Positions 35,206 to 43,171 of a DNA stretch of 64,000 bases are shown one piece after another. Every line of letters starts with the position of its first letter. Positions within the stretch are counted from its first letter, which is position 1. This DNA is from Kribbella sp. VKM Ac-2569 (GTDB taxonomy: Bacteria; Actinomycetota; Actinomycetes; Propionibacteriales; Kribbellaceae). The notes beneath the pieces were generated by a model, which saw only the letters and a program-made list of their open reading frames with translations, had not been told where the DNA came from and did not search any database. The stretch covers positions 1,736,001-1,800,000 of the forward strand of contig NZ_SGXJ01000001.1 of NCBI RefSeq assembly GCF_004216905.1. The letters are read 5' to 3'. The position numbers and the translations under genes were made by a program.

Positions 35206-35619
35206 ATGTCCGTACGCACCAGCATCGCCGCCATAGCCACCGTCCTTGCGGCCACCGCACTCGGCCTGCCGGCCGCGAGCGCCGAACCAGCCATCCCGAT
35301 GAGCGGCGGGCAGGAGGCCGCGGCCGCCGACCCTGACGGCCACGGGTTCTTCACCTACACCATCGAGGGCACCACGTTCTGCTGGACGCTGAGCTGGCAG
35401 GACATCGAGACCGCCACGGCCGCGCACGTCCACCTCGCCCCGCGGCACGTCGCCGGACCGGTCGTCATCCCGCTGTCCGTGGCCGCGAACCCTGGATCGG
35501 GTTGCACCACGATCAGCACCGACCTCGCCGCCGGCATCACCGCCGACCCGACGGCGTACTACGTCAACATCCACAACGCGACGTTCCCGGCAGGTGCCAT
35601 CCGCGGCCAGCTGAAGTAG
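35206..35619 (+). CDS. Secreted CHRD domain-containing protein
   Basis: A 137-residue exported protein. The signal peptide (1-27) ends in ASA before EPAIP. The remaining 110 residues form one CHRD domain: AIPMSGGQEAAAADPDGHGFFTYTI at the start, AAHVHLAPRHVAGPVVIPL in the middle and YYVNIHNATFPAGAIRGQL at the end. CHRD domains were first seen in chordin and have no firm role in bacteria. ATG 35206 follows AGGAGGA. It probably stands alone, convergent with the hydrolase gene. Confidence 0.9.
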   Translation: MSVRTSIAAIATVLAATALGLPAASAEPAIPMSGGQEAAAADPDGHGFFTYTIEGTTFCWTLSWQDIETATAAHVHLAPRHVAGPVVIPLSVAANPGSGCTTISTDLAAGITADPTAYYVNIHNATFPAGAIRGQLK

Positions 35620-35620
35620 C

Positions 35621-36613
35621 TCAGCTCACCTTGCGGGCCAGGGACGCGAGCCGATGGGTGACGTCCCTGGGCCGCTCCTGCATGAGCATGTGACCGGCGC
35701 CCGGGTAGATCCACAAGCGCGCGCTCGGGAGTTGGGCGGCGATCCGGTTCGCGTGCCGCGGTGGGAGGAGGCGGTCGCGGGTCCCGTGCATGATCTCCAC
35801 CGGCAACTCGTCGAGCACCTTCAGCGCGTCACCGCGGTCGTGCTCCAGCATCGTCTCGAAGAACCCGCCGTACGACGCACCGGGCACCACGGCCAAGTCC
35901 GCCATGAACAGCTCGACTTCGGCCGGATCCGGCTTCCTCCCGAAAACCACCCGCCGCAGAGCGGGCCGTTGCAGGCCTGCGGCGAGAACTGCGGCCCGGT
36001 GCGCGGCGCCGCGCCCTTGAGCGGCCGTCTCCGCCGCACGGGCTTCCGCCTCGGCCGCACGGGCTTGGGCTCGGCGCGCGTCGCGGCGGTCGATTCTTCT
36101 GCCGACCGCGTTCAGCACGCGTGGTGCGATCCGGGTGGCGGCGGGGTCGAACCTCGTGGGGAGGCCGAGGGCGCCTTCGGTCAGGCGGCCCGAGGTGGTG
36201 CTGACGAGGGCTGCCGCGCGGATGCGGGAGCCGAACAGTTCCGGGTACCGGTCGGCGGCCGCCATCAGGGTCATGCCGCCCATCGAGTGGCCGGCGTACA
36301 CGACCGGGCCGTCGCCGACGACCTCGTCGAGGACCGTGACCAGGTCGTCCGCCAGCTGATCGAGCCGCGTCGTACCCGCAGGCGCCGCGGCCGACCGACC
36401 ATGTCCGCGGTGGTCGTACGTGACGACCCGCACGGCATCCGGTCCGAGGATCTGCGGCAGCCCCTCCACCTGGTTGTGCCAGGAGCGCGTCGAGCACGTC
36501 CACCCGTGCACGAGCAGCACCGTCACCGGCGCGTCCGCCGGCCCGGCCACCTCGACGTTCAGCCGTACTCCGTCCGCGGCCGTCACCCCGGACCGCTCCA
36601 ACTGGATCGTCAC
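35621..36613 (-). CDS. Alpha/beta hydrolase
   Basis: A 330-residue hydrolase. The oxyanion-hole region is LLVHGWTCSTRSWHNQ, the nucleophile Ser lies in YAGHSMGGMTL near residue 110, the acid is probably the Asp of HGTRDRLLPP, and the His is in YPGAGHMLMQERP. An Ala/Arg-rich insert (about 185-215, RRAQARAAEAEARAAETAAQ) forms a long cap helix. GTG 36613 overlaps the membrane protein stop by four bases (GTGA), so the two are coupled. The substrate is unknown. Confidence 0.9.
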   Translation of the reverse strand: MTIQLERSGVTAADGVRLNVEVAGPADAPVTVLLVHGWTCSTRSWHNQVEGLPQILGPDAVRVVTYDHRGHGRSAAAPAGTTRLDQLADDLVTVLDEVVGDGPVVYAGHSMGGMTLMAAADRYPELFGSRIRAAALVSTTSGRLTEGALGLPTRFDPAATRIAPRVLNAVGRRIDRRDARRAQARAAEAEARAAETAAQGRGAAHRAAVLAAGLQRPALRRVVFGRKPDPAEVELFMADLAVVPGASYGGFFETMLEHDRGDALKVLDELPVEIMHGTRDRLLPPRHANRIAAQLPSARLWIYPGAGHMLMQERPRDVTHRLASLARKVS

Positions 36614-38442
36614 GCAGTCTCCCGTTCCCGTTCGCCGGCGGCCAGGTGGGCCGCCCGCATCCGCCCGCCGCGGGCACCACGCCCGACCAGCCAGGCGATC
36701 CCGATCACCTCGAGCAGCCCGACGACCGCGAGCAGTGCGTAACCGGCGTTCCACATCCATCGTGGCACGTCGGTCCGTTCCTCGCGGCGCAGCGTCTGTT
36801 GCTCGTTCACGAACTCGACCGTCTGCCCGTTGGACACCTGGATCGCGGGCTTCGCGATCGCCGGGTCCTCCGGCGCGTACACCCAGCTCGCCACCAGGTC
36901 TCGCGGCCCCTGGTGCAGCCGGATCATCGACTTCCACTTCCCGTACATCGGCAGCGGGCCGGCCGACCGATACGTGCCGTCGGCAACCTTCTCCATCGGG
37001 TGGAACACCAGCCCGCCGCCCTGCCAGGCAAGCGCCTCGAACCACCGCGCGCCGTCGACATGGGCGGCCGCGTCTGCCGGAGACATCGTGATCGTGACGT
37101 ACGCCGTCGGCTCGGCCCCCGTGGCCACCCGCTCCAACGACACGACCCCGGACACGCCCGTATCCGCTGTCCGCGGCACGCAGAAGAACACCGTCGCCAC
37201 AACCGCGACCAGTCCGACCGCACCCAGTTGATGAGTACGCCGGACCGCGACCGGCCGGATGTACTTGATCCCGATCGCGCGCTCCTCGCCGGCCACCTCG
37301 GCGTACCGGGTCGCGAGCCACGCCCCGACCAGGCCGGCGCCGGCTCCGACGATCACGCCGTACCCGATCGCGGCCGGCAGCATCGACGACGGCCACGCGA
37401 TCGGCATCCAGACCTGGCTCCAGGCGTACTCCGCGACCACGCCGACGGTCCCGATCAGCAGACCGGAGACGAGCCCCAGCCGGAAGCGGTTCTTGTTGCC
37501 GAGGGTAAACGCCACGACCTCGACCAGCAGCGCCTCGACGATCAGCAACGGGAAGTGCCCGACGATCTCGCCGAGCGGCTCGGCCACCGCCCACGCGATC
37601 CCGCCGCGGATCAGCAGGTACACGGCCAGTGCGGCGAACGTCGTCCCCGGCCCGCGGCGCGCCCGCAGGATCGTGAACGCCATCGCCGAGCCGAACACGA
37701 TCAGCAGCGGCTGCAGGATCAACGGGAACTGCGGTACGCCGTAGTTGAACTCGGTGCTGAACAGGTCCCACGCGATCAGCAGCGCACCCACCGACACGAG
37801 CTCCTGGAACAGCCGCCGTTTGTTGACGCCCATCAGTTGCTCGACCTCGGCGATCGCCAGCAGCCGCGCGAAGATCGAGAAGACCACGCCGCCGATCATC
37901 AGCAGGTGCGTCGGCCCCCAGAGCGTGACGTCCTCGCCGAATAGGCGGTGCCAGACATCGTCGAGCGGGAACCCGACCAGCGCGAACGTGCCGCAGACCG
38001 TGATCAGCGCGGCACTGCACGGGACCCGCCAGCCCTTGGCCAGCTTGATCGTCCTGGCCGGCAGTGGCTTCCGTGCGAGCGCGATCGGCAGTACGCCGGA
38101 GACGATCACGCCGAGGATCCCGAAGAAGATCGGGTAGTGCGCCGGCGTCCCGAACGGACCGGTGTCGCGGCCCTTGTCGATGTGCACCGCAATGTCCCAC
38201 CAGACCCCGAATGCGCAGGCGAGCAGCGAGATGGCATGCAGGTACGGCGTGAGCGCGGCCCATCGGGGGACTCCGTCCAGTCTCCCGATGGTGTCCGCGA
38301 ACCTACCTACCAGCGTGACGCGGCCGGTACGTTCGCGCCACAGCAGCACGGCGAGTGCGACGTACAGCAGCCCGACCACGCCGGTGACGATCGCGATCTG
38401 ATCGAACGTCGCCGTACCGGTGGTCGCGAGCGGGATCGCCAT
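36610..38442 (-). CDS. 610-aa polytopic membrane protein, unassigned
   Basis: I do not recognise a named family. Roughly eleven hydrophobic segments fill residues 15-430, several with conserved-looking polar loops (HAISLLACAFGVWWDIAVHIDKGRDTGPFGTPAHYPIFF; LWGPTHLLMIGG), which may coordinate metal or heme through His. Residues about 430-550 form an extracytoplasmic domain resembling YtkA-like folds (AYVTITMSPADAAAHVDGARW, FHPMEKVADGTYRSAGPLPMYGKW). A last helix lies near 570-590. ATG 38442 has AAGGAG seven bases upstream. It is coupled to the hydrolase and divergent from a MerR regulator. Confidence 0.7.
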   Translation of the reverse strand: MAIPLATTGTATFDQIAIVTGVVGLLYVALAVLLWRERTGRVTLVGRFADTIGRLDGVPRWAALTPYLHAISLLACAFGVWWDIAVHIDKGRDTGPFGTPAHYPIFFGILGVIVSGVLPIALARKPLPARTIKLAKGWRVPCSAALITVCGTFALVGFPLDDVWHRLFGEDVTLWGPTHLLMIGGVVFSIFARLLAIAEVEQLMGVNKRRLFQELVSVGALLIAWDLFSTEFNYGVPQFPLILQPLLIVFGSAMAFTILRARRGPGTTFAALAVYLLIRGGIAWAVAEPLGEIVGHFPLLIVEALLVEVVAFTLGNKNRFRLGLVSGLLIGTVGVVAEYAWSQVWMPIAWPSSMLPAAIGYGVIVGAGAGLVGAWLATRYAEVAGEERAIGIKYIRPVAVRRTHQLGAVGLVAVVATVFFCVPRTADTGVSGVVSLERVATGAEPTAYVTITMSPADAAAHVDGARWFEALAWQGGGLVFHPMEKVADGTYRSAGPLPMYGKWKSMIRLHQGPRDLVASWVYAPEDPAIAKPAIQVSNGQTVEFVNEQQTLRREERTDVPRWMWNAGYALLAVVGLLEVIGIAWLVGRGARGGRMRAAHLAAGERERETA

Positions 38443-38504
38443 CGGGTGCTCCTTCATCAGACAGCGTGGGTTTGGTGCGACAGGAGGCATGCGCCATGGC
38501 TGAT

Positions 38505-38523
38505 GTTACATCTACTATGTAAC
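38505..38523. promoter_or_regulatory. Palindrome GTTACAT-N5-ATGTAAC in MerR/membrane-protein promoter
   Basis: Perfect 7-bp arms at 38505-38511 and 38517-38523 are separated by five bases. The site overlaps the -10 region of the minus-strand promoter and lies 24 bases before the MerR start. Its position and 19-bp size fit an operator of the adjacent MerR protein. Confidence 0.6.
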
Positions 38524-38545
38524 GTGGAGTCTGGAAGACTGTCAA
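38516..38545 (-). promoter_or_regulatory. Promoter of the membrane protein/hydrolase operon
   Basis: TTGACA at 38545-38540 (minus strand) is followed by an 18-base spacer and TACATA at 38521-38516. The long spacer is typical of promoters that MerR proteins activate by twisting DNA. The operator palindrome overlaps the -10 box. Confidence 0.5.
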
Positions 38546-38547
38546 GG

Positions 38548-39297
38548 GTGGACGCACAGGACGAGGAACTCACCGTCGACCAGCTCGCCGCCAAGGTGGG
38601 CATGACGGTGCGGAACGTACGCGCGTACGCCGGGCGCGGCCTGATCCCACCGCCGCGGCTGGTCGGCCGGACCGGGTATTACGGCCAGGATCACGTGGCC
38701 CGTCTGACGCTGGTCCGCGAGCTGCTCGCCAAGGGCTACACGCTGGCCGCGGTCGAGCGAATGCTGGGCGAACTGCCCGACGGCGCGATGGCGCTCGGCG
38801 TCTTCGAGACCCTGGTGAACCCGTGGACCCCGGCCGAGCCCGAGGAGCTCGACGAATTCCAGCTGGCGGAGCGGGCCGGCGTACCGCACGATCCCGCGGT
38901 GATCGAGCGGTTGGTCGAGCTCGGGATCGCCGAGCGGCTGGACGACGGCCGGCTCCGGATCGCGAACTCGGACCTGCTGCGCACCGGCCTCGAGGTGATC
39001 AAGCTCGGCGTCCCGATGCAGGCGATCTTCGAGATGCTGCCCAAGCTGTTCGCGCAGGCGGACGCGGTCGCCAAGACGTACGTCGAGCTGTTCCGCAGCA
39101 CGGTCTGGCGCGACTTCACCAACGCCGGCATGCCGACGGAGGGCTGGCCAGAGATCCAGCGCACGCTGGAGGGCATCATCCCGCTGGCCGGGCAGGCGCT
39201 GGTCGCGGCGTTCCGGGAGGCGATGGCCCGCGAGATCGAGATCGTCGCTTACGAGGAGCTGGGACTCGACCCGAAGGCACTGCCTTCTACGGGCTAG
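38548..39297 (+). CDS. MerR family transcriptional regulator
   Basis: A 249-residue regulator. The N-terminal MerR winged helix (about 9-75) reads LTVDQLAAKVGMTVRNVRAYAGRGLIPPPRLVGRTGYYGQDHVARL, then a dimer helix begins near LLAKGYTLAAVERML. The long C-terminal region (about 100-249) lacks the cysteines of metal sensors and may bind an organic ligand. GTG 38548 is the start. Its product probably acts on the divergent membrane protein/hydrolase operon. Confidence 0.9.
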   Translation: MDAQDEELTVDQLAAKVGMTVRNVRAYAGRGLIPPPRLVGRTGYYGQDHVARLTLVRELLAKGYTLAAVERMLGELPDGAMALGVFETLVNPWTPAEPEELDEFQLAERAGVPHDPAVIERLVELGIAERLDDGRLRIANSDLLRTGLEVIKLGVPMQAIFEMLPKLFAQADAVAKTYVELFRSTVWRDFTNAGMPTEGWPEIQRTLEGIIPLAGQALVAAFREAMAREIEIVAYEELGLDPKALPSTG

Positions 39298-39299
39298 AT

Positions 39300-39572
39300 G
39301 GGACCGGCGACCCGCCGAAGGCGTTCCACTCGGTCGGCGACTGAGCTCGCCACGTATCGCGGTTTCTCCGTCAGCGGGCACGGGCACCGGTGCGGCGAAG
39401 GACAGTCCACTCAAGCCCGCAGTACTGCATGCTCGTACGACGGAGTGATCGCATTGCGATGAATGCGCAGGACGAACTCGTCACCGACGTAGTAGCCGGT
39501 GTTGTTCGTACCTTCGGTGAGCGGGCGTACGTCGTACCTCTGAAGTCCCCAGCGCTTCAGCAGACTGTCCAC
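39300..39572 (-). pseudogene. Truncated, frameshifted phosphotransferase (APH-like) remnant
   Basis: From GTG 39572, after GGAGG, the frame reads LLKRWGLQRYDVRPLTEGTN, then YVLRIHRN-like FVLRIHRNAITPSYEHAVLR, and stops at 39413-39411. A frame offset by one base continues seamlessly as LSGLSFAAPVPVPADGETA to about 39300. Adding one base after the GC of the last Ala codon would restore one frame. This is the N-terminal lobe of the aminoglycoside-phosphotransferase-like family. The catalytic HGD and the whole C-lobe (over 200 residues) are gone, with the MerR gene's end in their place. Confidence 0.68.
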
Positions 39573-39582
39573 CCCTACATCC

Positions 39583-39613
39583 TCCCTGAGAGAAGCTCAG
39601 TCTCTCTGAGGGA
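39583..39613. repeat. Imperfect inverted repeat between phosphotransferase remnant and small ORFs
   Basis: TCCCTGAGAGA (39583-39593) faces TCTCTGAGGGA (39603-39613), matching in inversion at 10 of 11 positions. It lies just upstream of the remnant's start and about 100 bases upstream of the two small plus-strand ORFs. It could be an old operator or a transcription attenuator. Confidence 0.45.
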
Positions 39614-39709
39614 AGGCCAAGGGGCAGATAGGTAATCCTCCGCATGTGTGAACCGGTCCTCATGCGCGAGCGTATAGCTACCAGAACAGACCAAGGCAGG
39701 AGGAAGAGG

Positions 39710-39814
39710 ATGCGCCAGATCCAGATTCGTCGGCGGCCCCGCACCATCACGACCCGCCGGCAGACTCAGACCCTCGACCTCCGGACCCCGTCCGGGCGCC
39801 CCCTGCCGTTCTGA
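39710..39814 (+). CDS. Small basic ORF, 34 aa, with strong ribosome site
   Basis: AGGAGGAAGAGG directly precedes ATG 39710, a stronger ribosome site than most genes in this window have. The product is very basic (MRQIQIRRRPRTITTRRQTQ; ten Arg) and ends TPSGRPLPF. It resembles nothing I know. It ends 12 bases before the 73-residue gene, so it may be a leader peptide that couples translation, or a small nucleic-acid-binding protein. No similar leader precedes the second 73-residue gene at 54546. Confidence 0.45.
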   Translation: MRQIQIRRRPRTITTRRQTQTLDLRTPSGRPLPF

Positions 39815-39826
39815 AAGCTGACTCTG

Positions 39827-40048
39827 ATGAAACTCCGACTGCATGTCCACCGCGTCCGCTCCGGCGGCTGGTGTGCCGACATCGACGACGACAACGACCG
39901 GCAGCCCGACGACCCGTACTGGTGCGTCGACGAGTGGCCGACCCTCGAATCCGCCCTCACCGCCGGCTGCGCCCGCCTCGCCGAACTGGCCCGCACGACC
40001 ACCCCGTCCCGCGTCAGCGGGTACTACGAACCGGCCCTGGCCGCCTGA
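39827..40048 (+). CDS. Small 73-aa protein, family member 1
   Basis: I do not recognise a described family, but a second protein of exactly the same length is encoded at 54546. The two share a core: RLHVHRVRSGGWCADIDDDN and QPDDPYW here against IHLHARVFRAAGEWYADVGD and QPDNPLW there, then a helix with A-TAxCxRxAxL. It is probably a cytosolic single small domain with two or three strands and one helix. ATG 39827 has only a moderate ribosome site, so coupling to the upstream 34-residue ORF is plausible. It is followed by a strong terminator. Confidence 0.75.
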   Translation: MKLRLHVHRVRSGGWCADIDDDNDRQPDDPYWCVDEWPTLESALTAGCARLAELARTTTPSRVSGYYEPALAA

Positions 40049-40064
40049 ACCAACGGGGACCCAG

Positions 40065-40098
40065 AGGCCCGGCGAACCGCAGGGGGTTTGCCGGGCCT
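40065..40098. terminator. 14-bp hairpin after the 73-aa gene
   Basis: AGGCCCGGCGAACC (40065-40078) pairs with GGTTTGCCGGGCCT (40085-40098) with one G-T pair and a six-base loop. It lies between the plus-strand 73-residue gene and the convergent minus-strand gene ending at 40102, and suits both. Confidence 0.75.
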
Positions 40099-40101
40099 CA
40101 C

Positions 40102-40281
40102 TTATTTCTTGGTGAGGTCGCGTCGATCGGGAAGATCACCTAGATCGGCGTTCCAGTCGTCTTCGTCGTCCGGGAGGTTCGCTTCGTTGCGGCGGGCGAT
40201 GCGGACGAAGGCGACGATCAGCAGGATCGGGCCGAGCACCATTGCGGTCTCGGGGATCCCGCCCAGGTGCAGCGGGATCAT
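40102..40281 (-). CDS. Small single-TM protein, 59 aa
   Basis: A hydrophobic helix at about residues 12-29 (ETAMVLGPILLIVAFVRIA) is followed by an acidic cytoplasmic tail (NLPDDEDDWNADLGDLPDRRD). ATG 40281 overlaps the stop of the 431-residue membrane protein by four bases, so it is translated together with it and is likely its small partner subunit. I do not recognise a family. Confidence 0.7.
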   Translation of the reverse strand: MIPLHLGGIPETAMVLGPILLIVAFVRIARRNEANLPDDEDDWNADLGDLPDRRDLTKK

Positions 40282-41573
40282 GAGGCCGTCACCAGAGCGA
40301 TTCCGCCGGCTGTCAACGCGACCATCGCGGCCAGCATCGGGTACTGCGCTCTCCGCAACTGGCGGCGCCGGAACAGGTCGGTAGCGCGATCGTGCGCGGA
40401 CACGACCCCAAGTACGTGTCCGAGCACGATCGCACCGATCTGGACCCCCGCGATCAGCCCGGTCCCGAGGAACGCGTAGTCGATCCGCGTCCCGCTCGTC
40501 CCGAGCAGGTCCCAGCCGCGCCCGAACGGGTCGGTCGCGAGCAGCCAGCCCTCCTGACCCTGGAACATCGCGAACGAGAAGTAGTGCGCGACGGCGTACC
40601 CGATCGCGATCGGCACCAGCGAATGCACGAACGCGCCCGGCAACCCGGCGGCCCCGACCGCCCCCGGCCGGATCTGCGCCGGGCCGGTTGTCCGCGCGGC
40701 GAGCAGGAACAGGGCCGTGACGATCGCGACCGCGGCGATCAACCCCAATGTGTAAACAGGGATGTGGCCCAGCCCACCCGTCAGCCGCGTCCACGCTGAC
40801 CAGCGGGAGATTCCATCGAAGGCGGTCGACCCGAGCAGCAGACACAGCAGTCCGACGATTCCCGGCTGCTGCGGCATGGTCGCCAGTCCGGCGAGCGGGT
40901 TCCGCAGTTCGAGCCGGGCGTGCGCGCCGCGGCCGAGAGGGCTCAGTCGGCCGAGCGTCTCGGCGTACACCTCGAAGCTGTCCCCGATCGCGAACCAGGA
41001 CGGGCCGTAAACGATGCCTGCGGCAACATTCACGACGGCGTACGTCGTGGTGAAGATCGCGACCACGCGCGGGTCGGAGCCTTCTGGGTACACCAATTCG
41101 AGCCAGAGGAAGCCGGCCAGACCGGCCACCGCGGGCCAGTACGCGATCCCGTCCGGGAGGGGTCGGTACGACGTACGCCGTACCAGGCCCGCGATCGTCC
41201 GCAACGGGTTCGCCAGCCGCCAGATCGGTCCGAAGAGCAGCGAGAGCGGGATGATGCCGACCCAGATCCACACGTACAGCCAGGTCGGCGCCGGATTCAG
41301 GGACGGCTCGGGGTTACCGAACCACGCGGCCCCGAGCAGGAGTGCGGGCGCTGCTAGCCCGGCCAGCTTCAGTACGGCGCGGGTCACCGGGTGATCGACG
41401 ATCCGGGTCAGCGCCTCGAGCGGTCGGCCCACGGTCCCCTCGAACCGCGGGCGCGACCAGAACGCGGCGAGCGCGAAGAACGACACCGCGACCGCGGCGC
41501 CGGCGGAGTAGATCGCCAGCCACAACGGCACCGGCAGGTCCCCTCGACCGCCGATCCCATGCAGTGGCAGCAC
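40278..41573 (-). CDS. Polytopic membrane protein, 431 aa, unassigned
   Basis: About ten hydrophobic segments cover nearly the whole length. Loops contain FGPIWRLANPLRTIAGLVRRTSYRPLPDG and FDGISRWSAWTRLTG, features I have seen in actinobacterial proteins of unknown function but cannot name. His residues in VAHYFSFAMFQGQEGW suggest possible cofactor binding. The GTG at 41573, preceded by GGAG, is taken as start. It is coupled to the 59-residue protein. A permease or an electron-transfer membrane subunit are possible guesses only. Confidence 0.68.
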   Translation of the reverse strand: MLPLHGIGGRGDLPVPLWLAIYSAGAAVAVSFFALAAFWSRPRFEGTVGRPLEALTRIVDHPVTRAVLKLAGLAAPALLLGAAWFGNPEPSLNPAPTWLYVWIWVGIIPLSLLFGPIWRLANPLRTIAGLVRRTSYRPLPDGIAYWPAVAGLAGFLWLELVYPEGSDPRVVAIFTTTYAVVNVAAGIVYGPSWFAIGDSFEVYAETLGRLSPLGRGAHARLELRNPLAGLATMPQQPGIVGLLCLLLGSTAFDGISRWSAWTRLTGGLGHIPVYTLGLIAAVAIVTALFLLAARTTGPAQIRPGAVGAAGLPGAFVHSLVPIAIGYAVAHYFSFAMFQGQEGWLLATDPFGRGWDLLGTSGTRIDYAFLGTGLIAGVQIGAIVLGHVLGVVSAHDRATDLFRRRQLRRAQYPMLAAMVALTAGGIALVTAS

Positions 41574-41627
41574 CGCGCGCTCCGATCCACCGGACTATCC
41601 GACCGATCGAATGTAACACGACCGATG

Positions 41628-43082
41628 TCACATAGCGAGGGTCTGATATTCGTCGGGATCGAAGCGCCGGGTCAGCTGCCGGAACCGGAACGTGAACGAC
41701 GGCCAGAGGGTCGTGTTGCGTCCCTCCGAGTCCAGGTACCAGCTGGTGCAGCCGCCGCGGGTCCAGATCGTGTTCCGCATCGACGAGCGGACCCCGTCGA
41801 CGAACGCGCGCTGCACGTCCGGCCGCACCTCGACCTCTCGCAGACCCTGGGCATCCATGGTCTTCAGCGCGTCGAGGATGTACGCGATCTGGGACTCGAT
41901 CATGAACACCATCGAGCTGTGCCCGAGGCCGGTGTTCGGGCCGATCAGCATGAAGAAGTTCGGGAAGCCGGCGATCGCCGTACCGAGATGGGCCTCCATC
42001 CCGTCGCCCCAGGCCTCGCGCAGCGCGACGCCGTCGCGGCCGTGCACCATGTCCATCACCGGCAGGTCAGTGACCTTGAAGCCGGTGCCGTAGACGATGG
42101 TGTCGACCTCGTGCTTCACGCCCTCGGTGGTGACGATGCCGGTCGGCGTCACCTCGGCGATCCCGTCGGTGACCACCTCGACGTTCGGCCGGGCGAGCGC
42201 CGGGTAGTAGTCGTCGGAGATCAGCACACGCTTGCAGCCGAGAGTGAAGTCCGGCGTCAGCTTGGCCCGCAGCAGCGGTTCGCGGACCTGGTGCGCGAGG
42301 TGCTTCTCGGCGACCTTCTGCGCCTGCTTCATGATCGCGGGCAGCTTCGCGAATCCGAGCACCATCGACTCGCGACCCCAGTAGATCCCGGCCCGGACTG
42401 CCTTCTGCACCAGCGGGAAGCGCCGGAAGATCGCCTTCTCCGCCGCGGTGATCTTGCGGTCGGGCCGCGGCATCACCCACGGCGGCGTCCGCTGGAACAG
42501 GTGCAGTTCCTCGACCTCGGGCTGGATCGCCGGCACGAACTGGATCGCCGACGCGCCGGTTCCGATCACGGCGACCTTGCGACCACTGAGGTCCAGGTCG
42601 TGGTTCCAGCGCGCCGAGTGGAAGACCTCGCCCTCGAAGTCCTCGATTCCGGGAAGCTTCGGGTACGACGGTTCCGCCAGCGGACCCATCCCGGAAAGCA
42701 CGACATCCGCGGTGAACGTCTGCTGGTTCGTGGTGATCTGCCAGGTGCCGTCCACCCAGCGCGCCGACTCGACCGTGTTGCCGAAGCGGATGTGCGGGCG
42801 AACGCCGTAGGACTCGGTGACCTTGCGCAGGTAGTCCTCGATCTCGGGCTGCGGCGAGAAGGTCGACGACCAGTCGGGATTCGGGGCGAACGAGAACGAG
42901 TACAGATGCGACGGCACGTCACACCTGCAGCCCGGGTACGTGTTGTCCCGCCAGGTGCCGCCGACGTCCTCGGCGCGCTCCAGTACGACGAAGTCGTCGT
43001 ACCCGGCCTGCTTCAGCCGAACCGCCATCCCGATGCCCGCGAACCCGGTGCCGATCACCACGATCCGATGCCGCTCGCCCAT
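41628..43082 (-). CDS. Flavin monooxygenase, Baeyer-Villiger type
   Basis: A 484-residue FAD- and NADPH-dependent monooxygenase. FAD is bound by VIGTGFAGIGMAVRL (residues about 8-22). The Baeyer-Villiger fingerprint F-x-G-x3-H-x3-W appears as FEGEVFHSARWNH near 160, and a second Rossmann motif, VAVIGTGASAIQFVPAI, follows for NADPH. LGCKRVLISDDYYPAL and VDTIVYGTGFKVTD are usual for the group. The enzyme probably oxidises a ketone or steroid-like substrate. It is divergent from a TetR regulator with a perfect operator in between. Confidence 0.93.
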   Translation of the reverse strand: MGERHRIVVIGTGFAGIGMAVRLKQAGYDDFVVLERAEDVGGTWRDNTYPGCRCDVPSHLYSFSFAPNPDWSSTFSPQPEIEDYLRKVTESYGVRPHIRFGNTVESARWVDGTWQITTNQQTFTADVVLSGMGPLAEPSYPKLPGIEDFEGEVFHSARWNHDLDLSGRKVAVIGTGASAIQFVPAIQPEVEELHLFQRTPPWVMPRPDRKITAAEKAIFRRFPLVQKAVRAGIYWGRESMVLGFAKLPAIMKQAQKVAEKHLAHQVREPLLRAKLTPDFTLGCKRVLISDDYYPALARPNVEVVTDGIAEVTPTGIVTTEGVKHEVDTIVYGTGFKVTDLPVMDMVHGRDGVALREAWGDGMEAHLGTAIAGFPNFFMLIGPNTGLGHSSMVFMIESQIAYILDALKTMDAQGLREVEVRPDVQRAFVDGVRSSMRNTIWTRGGCTSWYLDSEGRNTTLWPSFTFRFRQLTRRFDPDEYQTLAM

Positions 43083-43127
43083 GAGGTTCTCCAGCCCGTT
43101 CGTCGTCGTCGGTAGTTACTCGTGCGG

Positions 43128-43146
43128 AACTTACTCGCAGTAAGTT
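43128..43146. promoter_or_regulatory. TetR operator AACTTACT-CGC-AGTAAGTT
   Basis: Perfect 8-bp arms (43128-43135 and 43139-43146) flank a three-base centre. The palindrome lies 46 bases upstream of the monooxygenase start and 26 bases upstream of the TetR start. Related half-sites (GTTACTCG) flank it at about 43114 and 43144. Size and place fit the adjacent TetR protein. Confidence 0.7.
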
Positions 43147-43171
43147 ACTCGGAGTCAGTTAGACTGCGCAA

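Noticed and set aside
38542..39414. 290-codon minus-strand gene opposite MerR
   Set aside because: Its first residues belong to the phosphotransferase remnant, and the rest is antisense to the MerR gene without motifs.
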